DNA from: Arcuatula senhousia
Lineage: Eukaryota > Mollusca > Bivalvia > Mytilida > Mytilidae
Direction of reading: 5' to 3'
DNA length: 64,000 nucleotides
Assembly: GCA_963971305.1 (NCBI GenBank)
Contig: OZ020306.1
Span: 70,901,022-70,965,021 of the forward strand
In this document: piece by piece, positions 55,200 to 64,000 of the stretch
Position numbering within the stretch: the first letter of the stretch is position 1
Layout of the letters: every line of letters starts with the position of its first letter
Made by a program: the position numbers and the translations under genes
The notes under the pieces: model-generated
Databases searched by the model: none
The model's input: the letters and a program-made list of their open reading frames with translations, nothing else
Told to the model about the DNA's origin: nothing

Positions 55200-56575
55200 G
55201 ATATGAAGGAATATGATATCCCTGGACGTTCTACCTCGAACGTTCTACAAAATTCACGTTTGTCGTTTTTAGATTTGAATTATTTGAAAGATGTAATTCG
55301 AATATCAATATTGCTCAAAAAGATTTATTGTTACATTCTGTAGCGATAACCGTTTCCTCCGAGATATGAGTATCCAGGTTCGAAAAAGGATATCATGCAA
55401 TGCGTAATAGCTACTGACTAGTTCATGCTTTTTTTATGACTGAATGACCGTTTCTCTTGTAATTACGACCTTTTATTGTTTTGTCTTTTTTTGAGAATTC
55501 AAGACTACTTTTCATCGTTCTGTTAATATATTTTTACTTTATTTTTTTCATAAATTTCCTTTTTTTGTACAAAAGAGCTAAAATTTATTTAGTTTTTTAA
55601 AGGCCAAATACGGACAGACTTGGATTTCCGGAATAATATTTCGCAAAATTAGAAAAAAAGAGTTTTAAAGTTACAAAACACTAGAAACATTTTGATAGGA
55701 AACAACTTTTTGTCTAAAATGTGATAAAAAAGTGAGCATTTTCAAAAGCATCGATTTTGATGAAAAACTCGAGCACAATCTGGCAAAATCTCTATTAACA
55801 GTAAGATAAAGGGTTATTCTTGATAATTTTGTCCAAAATTTTGATTTTTTCATAAAAAGAAATATTTGTTTTGAAACTTCACACCTATGGAGAGATTTTT
55901 ACAAAAATACACCACTGTTAAAAAAAGCGATTTTACCAAAAAATGCCCGAGACGAATTCGTGACGACCCACTTAAAATCAAAGCTAAATGGTTGTATAAT
56001 ATTCCCTAAAAAAATTAGCTGTGTGTTATGTCGGTACATTAAACTCCTTAAATAGACGACGTTTTACCGATCAACCGCTGCACTATAAAATGGAGTATGT
56101 GATTTACCTTTGATAATAAAAAATCGACGTAAACAGTTATTTTTTTCAATAAAATACCCATATTTATGAACGAATGTTGTAAAAGATTCGACTAATTTGT
56201 GGAATCAATAACCTTGTTTTAGTATTTTTTTCTCAAATAAAACGGCTTGTATCAATAAAAATCAGAAGCACCACGGTAAATTCCAGCATATCTGACTAAC
56301 GATGAAATGTACACGCCCTAAGACGGAGCTATAGGTATATCTCCTTCAAAAACGGAAAAAACAATTGTGAAAGAAAAGGCATCATGTTTATCAAATAATT
56401 TAGTATGTAATTTTCCACTGACAATGCATTAATCTAAATCTAAAAATGAACATCTATCACCGGTGGAGTTCGATTTATTAGGGGTTATTTTTTAGGAAAG
56501 ATATCATAAATAAAGTTTGGGAAAGTGAGGTTGTTAAGAGCAAGGATGTTTTATTTCGTCTTCTTTTACCGAATA
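55200..56575. other. No gene recognised
   Basis: AT-rich sequence upstream of the truncated RT. The minus frame 55671-55853 is Lys/Phe/Leu-rich noise. No repeat recognised. Confidence 0.4.
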
Positions 56576-56800
56576 TGACACACTGAATTGAAACTTAACA
56601 GCGCGACAAGTGTTCTTTAGCAAGCAGGAACTGCTTTGTTTTCCGAAGCACCTGTTCGGTTGATTTTGTATTGGGTTATGTTTTGTGTTTTTTCATGCTG
56701 TTTTCGTTCGAGCTTACTGGTTTTGTTGTTGACCTTTCGGACTGTTGACACATGAATGACCCTTTTGCGCCCTTTTGCTGCTTAAATAGTTTACTGGGTG
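56576..56800 (+). repeat. Penelope-like 3' tail, plus orientation
   Basis: GACACACTGAATTGAAACTT, CAGCGCGACAAGTGTTCTTT, AGCAAGCAGGAACTGC and CTGTTTTCGTTCGAGC follow the tail order. It is more diverged than the 54-kb copy and has no RT attached. Confidence 0.6.
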
Positions 56801-56877
56801 GATGTACTATTGTTTTAGCAACTATAGAAATAATGCAGTTGATAAGCTTCATGTATGATAGAAATATAAAGATTTAC

Positions 56878-56926
56878 CTGGAGCATCTGGTGTAAATGGA
56901 AAGTTCCCCACTAGTTCGTCTAGAGT
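56878..56926 (-). CDS. Possible 49-bp internal exon of an unidentified gene
   Basis: On the minus strand TTTATTTAG precedes ACTCTAGACGAACTAGTGGG, and the exon ends GATGCTCCAG before GTAAATC, a good acceptor and donor. One frame is open and reads TLDELVGNFPFTPDAP. The peptide looks protein-like (Pro, Phe, Asp-rich), but no neighbouring exon was found and the family is unknown. It might belong to a long minus-strand gene whose other exons lie outside the window or were missed. Confidence 0.35.
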
Positions 56927-56929
56927 CTA

Positions 56930-58015
56930 AATAAACATAAAAATGATGAGTTTTATAAAAGAGAAAATAATCTTCTTTTTAACTGATACAAAATGAACCA
57001 AATACTAAACAACGAGCTTAACATAACATTTTTAAAGGTTTATCAAATAATATTATTGAGCTTCTTTTAATTGTGTCCATTATCATATGGAATATGTATT
57101 GTGTTTGTTTTATTAGTCATGATATCGGACCTTAAAATAAGAAATTTTGTAGCATATACATTTTAAATAAAAAATAAACATGTTAATGGGCATATTCTAC
57201 AAGCCATAAACATGATCGTCCTTATTCGTTAGTTTTTTATATATTGTGATTCAATATCAATATTGCATGTTATATAGAGAAGATTTTGCAGAATTTTTAT
57301 CTCTATCACATAAAAAAATGATGACTGACCTTTTAATACACCCTTAGCTTGTGTTTTGTGCAATTGTAATCTGTAATTAAAACTCTTGTAAAACGAAAGT
57401 AAACTCAGGTCATCATGATATTTTTAACTAGGAGGACAATTGTTTCGTAAACAATTGCTAAGGTCTTTCACGGAGGCACGTTTACAATTTTTTTATTCAT
57501 CTGTTATGTTTAAATTGTTTTACATTAATCAGTAAAATGTATATGTTGATTATGAGATGTTTGTACTTTTTGATTGTTTAAGAGACATTATGTTTATTTT
57601 ATTTATTGTTCATTTTTAAAGAGCAACACTATTACACTTTCAAAACAATTTGAACACTACAAAATATGAGTTACATTTTTAAGTTATCATGGGGATTTTC
57701 ATATATACCTCTAGAAAGTTCTTGCTAACAAAACGAAACAGCTTTCTTGATAAATACAGGAACTTTGAATAATTTATAAAATAACTAAATCAGTCAAGGT
57801 AGGTGTTTGATGCCAAAATTGCTTACATGGTAAACCAATTTACATCTTTAAAGGATTTGTAGGCTTTATATTTCATTGTGAGCTCGTTTTTATACTTGCA
57901 ATTTTATTTGTTAATGTCTTTCGTTATGTTGTTTCAGACATGCGCCTTTTGATTCGTGATTTGTATTTCAATGTTAATTTAAGCTTAATTGCTTTAAATT
58001 AAAACGGTTAAGTAA
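56930..58015. other. No gene recognised
   Basis: AT-rich, possibly intronic. 57905-57985 (TTAATGTCTTTCGTTATG, TTTTGATTCGTGATTTGTA) recurs at 58972-59055 on the other side of the SINE-like pair. Confidence 0.4.
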
Positions 58016-58019
58016 CGTT

Positions 58020-58380
58020 GGTGTGTATATGTGACTGAGCGAGTTGGTGTTTTACGCCCTTGCAACGCCATATAGGTTATTCAAAGGCGATGAACATGAA
58101 AAGAATGATAAAATGAACATGAAATGATGAAGATAGATGAAATATGGGGATGGTGTATGAAACAAAGGATAGTAAATTTTGAAGAACCCCAGGAAAAAGG
58201 GAGAGGTGTGTAGGAACGAAAAATTTAATCTATGTGATGCACAACTTCGCGGTCCACATAGGGGTCTTTCACTTGCATGAAGCGTAGCACTCTCCACACA
58301 TGATGGCCCACTATTATATACCTGAAAACCCCCGCGGACGAGGGCCACCCTGCGCATCCTTCTAAGCATAGGAGATAATA
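58020..58380 (-). repeat. SINE-like repeat, minus copy
   Basis: Starts on the plus strand with GAGTTGGTGTTTTACGCCCT and TGCAACGCCATATAGG. It contains the inverse of AGTGCTACGCTTCATGCA and TTTGTGGACCGC-like text and ends near CCTGCGCATCC. It pairs with the inverted copy at 58590-58975. The minus frame 58052-58369 is a shadow. Confidence 0.65.
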
Positions 58381-58399
58381 GGAAGGAGTTTATTAGTTT

Positions 58400-58580
58400 A
58401 CTTTTTCAATAATATTTTAAAAAACAAATATTAACTTGATATTACTTTTAACCATAACAACCATAAACAAACAGAAACAATTATTTGTCTTGGCATTACC
58501 ACTAAGACAAAACAATATATTTTTGGCTAGTTTTAGGCGTAATTTCAGGTTACCAGAATAAATTATCGCCCCTTTGTTTA
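58400..58580 (+). repeat. Diverged direct repeat, copy 1
   Basis: AATAATATTTTAAAAAACAA, ATTTGTCTTGGCATTACCAC and ATTATCGCCCCTTTGTTT also occur, in order, at 59655-59852. Confidence 0.6.
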
Positions 58581-58589
58581 CCGTTACGG

Positions 58590-58975
58590 AAAACCTGACC
58601 GCTGACCATAGTGCGCCAATGTGTGAGGAAAGTGCCACACTTCATGCACGTAAAAGGGCCCCTTTTGTAACGCCAAGTAGTGCACCATTTAGGCTAAATC
58701 TATGGTCCCTACTCGCCTTGTCCATTGTGGTTTTTCAAAATTGCCGTTTAACTGTGGGTGTGTCGCGTACACTTATTCCACATCTCATTATTTTCTATTT
58801 CCCCTTTTCCTGTGTGTCTTCAAAATTTACTGTATCTTTGTTTACCACCCTACCCCAGCTTTCATTTATCATCATCATTTCATGTTCATTTTATAATCTT
58901 TTTCATGCCCATGGCCTTTAAATAAGCTATATAGCGTTGCAAGGGCGTAAAACACCAACTCACTCACTCATTTTT
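58590..58975 (+). repeat. SINE-like repeat, plus copy
   Basis: Contains GTGCCACACTTCATGCACGT, AAAAGGGCCCC and GCACCATTTAGGCTAAATC, and ends GCGTTGCAAGGGCGTAAAAC then ACCAACTCACTCACTCA. The end is the inverse of the start of 58020-58380. The overlapping plus frames 58574-58921 are not genes. Confidence 0.65.
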
Positions 58976-60080
58976 GTTAATGTCTTTCGTTATGATGTTC
59001 CTTTTTCGTTTTCTTCAGACATACATCATTTGATTCGTGATTTGTACTTCATTTTTTAGCGATACATTTTAATAAAGCTATATTGCAGTTAGTCGAAACG
59101 TCGAATTGACACTATTAATGTGAATTAATTTTCCATTCAAGTTAAAAGATAAACGCTGTTGCCACGAACATATCAGTTCTCTTCAGTCCCTTATAATCCT
59201 ACACCTATTATTCGGATTTAAAAAGGTTCTAATCAAAGAAGATTAACATCTACGATGTAAAACAGTCTAGTTCAATACTTACAAAAAAACGACATGAGAA
59301 TATTAATGGTATTAGGCTAATACAAATTTTGCAAACCAACTAACAAAATCAGATTGTTTTGACATGTTATATTGTTATATTACTCTGTATCAATTTCCCT
59401 TAAAGTATGTATAAATACACACTCAAAATTAAAAATGGAAAGATTTTCTAATTTAAAAATGATAATAAAGGGAAACAATTTCTAATCATGTGTTTAAATC
59501 AACTATTTACAAACAGAATACTCGTATTAAATGAAAGCACAAATACATTGGAAAAAGAGTTATAAAATACATAACAAACAGTTGTTTAGGTGTACAAATG
59601 GGGCCGTTTATCCTTCCAATAGCTATTTTTAATCACAAAATTCAGATGAATTCCGTTTCTCTTCAATATTATTTTAAAAAAAATATTTATTTGATGCAAC
59701 AACTAGATACTACTTTTAACAACACACCAAGCAGAAAACAAACAGAAAACAATCATATGTCTTGGCATTTCCACTTAAACAAAAATTCATATTTTTCGGA
59801 TAGTTTTTGACGTAGTCTTTATATACCAGATTGAGTTATCGCCCCTTTGTTTTTCGTTGTCCAATAATATAGTTCTTTTTAAAACTACCATATATCGGTC
59901 ACAGATGTTTAGTGGTCTTTATTTAAATTTGCTTTATCGCTTATGTGATAACTTACTGCTTAAACCTGTACCTAAAATTAAGCAAAGAAAGTCAATAACA
60001 CCTGATTAAGCAAAGGAGTTATTTTCCTTACGCATGTCCTCATAAAAAGAGACTAAAGATATCCAAATAAAAACAAACTT
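58976..60080. other. Non-coding, contains direct-repeat copy 2
   Basis: 59655-59852 is the second copy of the repeat at 58400-58580. The remainder is AT-rich. A plus frame 59598-59810 lies mostly within that repeat and shows no motif. Confidence 0.45.
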
Positions 60081-60096
60081 TTTTTTCTTATTTATT

Positions 60097-63000
60097 ATAT
60101 CTGAGACCCTTAAATAGTAAAAAAGTGTTGGAAAAGTGTCATTAAGTTGATTTGACCTTGAAAAGTCAGTCAAGGTCATACGGTTACTCCGTACCTAACA
60201 CCGGTGTAAATTTCTTAAAAATCCATTCGCGTCAAATAATTTAGCAATTTTTTGTCATTTTTTGGTTTAAATAGGTAGATTAGACATTGGACAACTGTTT
60301 AGCACTAAAAAAACCTGACTCAAATATGGAAAAGTATGTGAAAAATAGATCATAATCTGTAGTTAACCTTGAAATTGCATTTTGAGCAATTTATTATGTC
60401 GCGACACTTTTCGACTCTTAAAATCATTAACAGGAAGTGGTTTAACATTTATGAAATGGTTCCATAAAGCACCTTTATTAGTCCCTCATCACTTTGCATG
60501 CCTTACTTTTTCTATTTGTATTGTAGTTTAGGAGGAGATGTACCAACAAACTTTATGGTGTAAGGGGAGATAACTCCGTAACTATAAATAGTTTCGCTTA
60601 ACGGACTAAATTTGAAATTTGTTTTTCATGACCGATATACTACCTTAAGTATTGAAATGATATGTCGCGAAACAAAAAAGTAGAATTTGTGGCGGATGAA
60701 TAATAATAATAATAATAATCAGAAGAATTGCTAGAAGGTCTTTACGACCGTAGTCGTGAAAGACCTTAATAAGGACCGGTCGACATTTTTTCATCTGATT
60801 TTGACTAAAAATGATTAAAAGTAGTACAATTAACATGTTTTGACCACTTTTAGTGAAAAAATGTCAAATTTCACATTTTTGGGTAAAAGGGGGGATAAAT
60901 TTTCATTTTTTTCATTTTTTATATCTGAGACCCTTAAATAGTAAAAAAGTGTTGGAAAAGTGTCATTAAGTTGATTTGACCTTGAAAAGTCAGTCAAGGT
61001 CATACGGTTACTCCGTACCTAACACCGGTGTAAATTTCTTAAAAATCCATTCGCGTCAAATAATTTAGCAATTTTTTGTCATTTTTTGGTTTAAATAGGT
61101 AGATTAGACATTGGACAACTGTTTAGCACTAAAAAAACCTGACTCAAATATGGAAAAGTATGTGAAAAATAGATCATAATCTGTAGTTAACCTTGAAATT
61201 GCATTTTGAGCAATTTATTATGTCGCGACACTTTTCGACTCTTAAAATCATTAACAGGAAGTGGTTTAACATTTATGAAATGGTTCCATAAAGCACCTTT
61301 ATTAGTCCCTCATCACTTTGCATGCCTTACTTTTTCTATTTGTATTGTAGTTTAGGAGGAGATGTACCAACAAACTTTATGGTGTAAGGGGAGATAACTC
61401 CGTAACTATAAATAGTTTCGCTTAACGGACTAAATTTGAAATTTGTTTTTCATGACCGATATACTACCTTAAGTATTGAAATGATATGTCGCGAAACAAA
61501 AAAGTAGAATTTGTGGCGGATGAATAATAATAATAATAATAATCAGAAGAATTGCTAGAAGGTCTTTACGACCGTAGTCGTGAAAGACCTTAATAAGGAC
61601 CGGTCGACATTTTTTCATCTGATTTTGACTAAAAATGATTAAAAGTAGTACAATTAACATGTTTTGACCACTTTTAGTGAAAAAATGTCAAATTTCACAT
61701 TTTTGGGTAAAAGGGGGGATAAATTTTCATTTTTTTCATTTTTTATATCTGAGACCCTTAAATAGTAAAAAAGTGTTGGAAAAGTGTCATTAAGTTGATT
61801 TGACCTTGAAAAGTCAGTCAAGGTCATACGGTTACTCCGTACCTTACACCGGTGTAAATTTCTTAAAAATCCATTCGCGTCAAATAATTTAGCAATTTTT
61901 TGTCATTTTTTGGTTTAAATAGGTAGATTAGACATTGGACAACTGTTTAGCACTAAAAAAACCTGACTCAAATATGGAAAAGTATGTGAAAAATAGATCA
62001 TAATCTGTAGTTAACCTTGAAATTGCATTTTGAGCAATTTATTATGTCGCGACACTTTTCGACTCTTAAAATCATTAACAGGAAGTGGTTTAACATTTAT
62101 GAAATGGTTCCATAAAGCACCTTTATTAGTCCCTCATCACTTTGCATGCCTTACTTTTTCTATTTGTATTGTAGTTTAGGAGGAGATGTACCAACAAACT
62201 TTATGGTGTAAGGGGAGATAACTCCGTAACTATAAATAGTTTCGCTTAACGGACTAAATTTGAAATTTGTTTTTCATGACCGATATACTACCTTAAGTAT
62301 TGAAATGATATGTCGCGAAACAAAAAAGTAGAATTTGTGGCGGATGAATAATAATAATAATAATAATCAGAAGAATTGCTAGAAGGTCTTTACGACCGTA
62401 GTCGTGAAAGACCTTAATAAGGACCGGTCGACATTTTTTCATCTGATTTTGACTAAAAATGATTAAAAGTAGTACAATTAACATGTTTTGACCACTTTTA
62501 GTGAAAAAATGTCAAATTTCACATTTTTGGGTAAAAGGGGGGATAAATTTTCATTTTTTTCATTTTTTATATCTGAGACCCTTAAATAGTAAAAAAGTGT
62601 TGGAAAAGTGTCATTAAGTTGATTTGACCTTGAAAAGTCAGTCAAGGTCATACGGTTACTCCGTACCTAACACCGGTGTAAATTTCTTAAAAATCCATTC
62701 GCGTCAAATAATTTAGCAATTTTTTGTCATTTTTTGGTTTAAATAGGTAGATTAGACATTGGACAACTGTTTAGCACTAAAAAAACCTGACTCAAATATG
62801 GAAAAGTATGTGAAAAATAGATCATAATCTGTAGTTAACCTTGAAATTGCATTTTGAGCAATTTATTATGTCGCGACACTTTTCGACTCTTAAAATCATT
62901 AACAGGAAGTGGTTTAACATTTATGAAATGGTTCCATAAAGCACCTTTATTAGTCCCTCATCACTTTGCATGCCTTACTTTTTCTATTTGTATTGTAGTT

Positions 63001-64000
63001 TAGGAGGAGATGTACCAACAAACTTTATGGTGTAAGGGGAGATAACTCCGTAACTATAAATAGTTTCGCTTAACGGACTAAATTTGAAATTTGTTTTTCA
63101 TGACCGATATACTACCTTAAGTATTGAAATGATATGTCGCGAAACAAAAAAGTAGAATTTGTGGCGGATGAATAATAATAATAATAATAATCAGAAGAAT
63201 TGCTAGAAGGTCTTTACGACCGTAGTCGTGAAAGACCTTAATAAGGACCGGTCGACATTTTTTCATCTGATTTTGACTAAAAATGATTAAAAGTAGTACA
63301 ATTAACATGTTTTGACCACTTTTAGTGAAAAAATGTCAAATTTCACATTTTTGGGTAAAAGGGGGGATAAATTTTCATTTTTTTCATTTTTTATATCTGA
63401 GACCCTTAAATAGTAAAAAAGTGTTGGAAAAGTGTCATTAAGTTGATTTGACCTTGAAAAGTCAGTCAAGGTCATACGGTTACTCCGTACCTTACACCGG
63501 TGTAAATTTCTTAAAAATCCATTCGCGTCAAATAATTTAGCAATTTTTTGTCATTTTTTGGTTTAAATAGGTAGATTAGACATTGGACAACTGTTTAGCA
63601 CTAAAAAAACCTGACTCAAATATGGAAAAGTATGTGAAAAATAGATCATAATCTGTAGTTAACCTTGAAATTGCATTTTGAGCAATTTATTATGTCGCGA
63701 CACTTTTCGACTCTTAAAATCATTAACAGGAAGTGGTTTAACATTTATGAAATGGTTCCATAAAGCACCTTTATTAGTCCCTCATCACTTTGCATGCCTT
63801 ACTTTTTCTATTTGTATTGTAGTTTAGGAGGAGATGTACCAACAAACTTTATGGTGTAAGGGGAGATAACTCCGTAACTATAAATAGTTTCGCTTAACGG
63901 ACTAAATTTGAAATTTGTTTTTCATGACCGATATACTACCTTAAGTATTGAAATGATATGTCGCGAAACAAAAAAGTAGAATTTGTGGCGGATGAATAAT
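60097..64000 (+). repeat. 824-bp satellite array, four full copies and a partial fifth
   Basis: Copies start at 60097, 60921, 61745, 62569 and 63393 (ATATCTGAGACCCTTAAATA). The last is cut by the window end after 608 bp. Copies are almost identical. A base inside CCT(A/T)ACACCGG alternates: A in copies 1, 2 and 4, T in copies 3 and 5. Each unit holds an AAT microsatellite, an imperfect hairpin AAGGTCTTTACGAC/GTCGTGAAAGACCTT and a perfect 8-bp stem GACCTTGA/TCAAGGTC. A 63-aa minus frame recurs in each complete copy, is hydrophobic and Ile-rich, and is probably not a gene. Confidence 0.95.

Noticed and set aside
60645..60836. 63-aa minus-strand frame repeated in each full satellite unit
   Set aside because: It spans the AAT microsatellite (Ile run) and the hairpin and is hydrophobic. 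It repeats only because the satellite does.

Overview
This is AT-rich, intron-containing, repeat-dense animal nuclear DNA. No bacterial gene order, rRNA or CRISPR is visible. Several dispersed families point to a bivalve mollusc, probably a mussel: Penelope-like 3' tails, a repeat containing ACGCGCGTTTCGTC, CCGTC-rich repeats, and SINE-like repeats with a GGTGTTTTACGCCC core. The organism call is an inference. Almost every long reading frame belongs to a transposable element. The only host-like coding sequence is a set of short spliced exons.

Layout. 1-5.3 kb: remnants of Penelope-like elements (PLE) and of a companion repeat (R2), some nested, then CCCCAT-rich low-complexity blocks. 5.7-8.65 kb: three phase-compatible exons of a minus-strand gene ending in a Death domain, with a 486-bp TA-flanked palindromic MITE in an intron. 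10.5-11.4 kb: another R2/PLE fragment. 11.527-52.830 kb: one giant inverted-repeat element of 41,304 bp. It has TGTAACA...TGTTACA ends, a perfect 6-bp target duplication (GAGCAC) and arms of about 4 kb carrying repeated AACCCGTTTTGTAATAAA motifs. 53.0-56.8 kb: a repeat and the best-preserved PLE reverse transcriptase. 58.0-59.9 kb: an inverted pair of SINE-like repeats. 60.1 kb to the window end: a near-identical 824-bp satellite array.

The giant element is a set of nested insertions. Near its centre lies a BEL/Pao LTR retrotransposon (21743-44080; LTRs of 424 and 426 bp; TSD GAAAT). Its pol frame has a 1-base shift in the reverse transcriptase and is cut within RNase H by a 14,495-bp element (27126-41620). 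That element has CACTATGAACC ends, TIRs of about 555 bp and a 3-bp TSD (ATC). Removing it brings the RNase H frame back into register. Inside it is a further candidate element (29449-34625) with long imperfect TIRs and two divergently transcribed genes: a DDE transposase of Kolobok/THAP9-like layout and a 196-aa Cys/Trp-rich protein of unknown role. Elsewhere in the arms a 44-bp minisatellite is split by a 1,115-bp TIR element, a 352-bp tandem repeat is split by a 2.1-kb TIR element, and the right arm carries a 784-bp TIR insertion missing from the left.

The strongest candidates for something undescribed are the giant TGTAACA element, for which no integrase, transposase or polymerase of its own was recognised; the transposase plus Cys/Trp-protein pair; and the CACTA-ended element that appears to contain only a transposase of another family.
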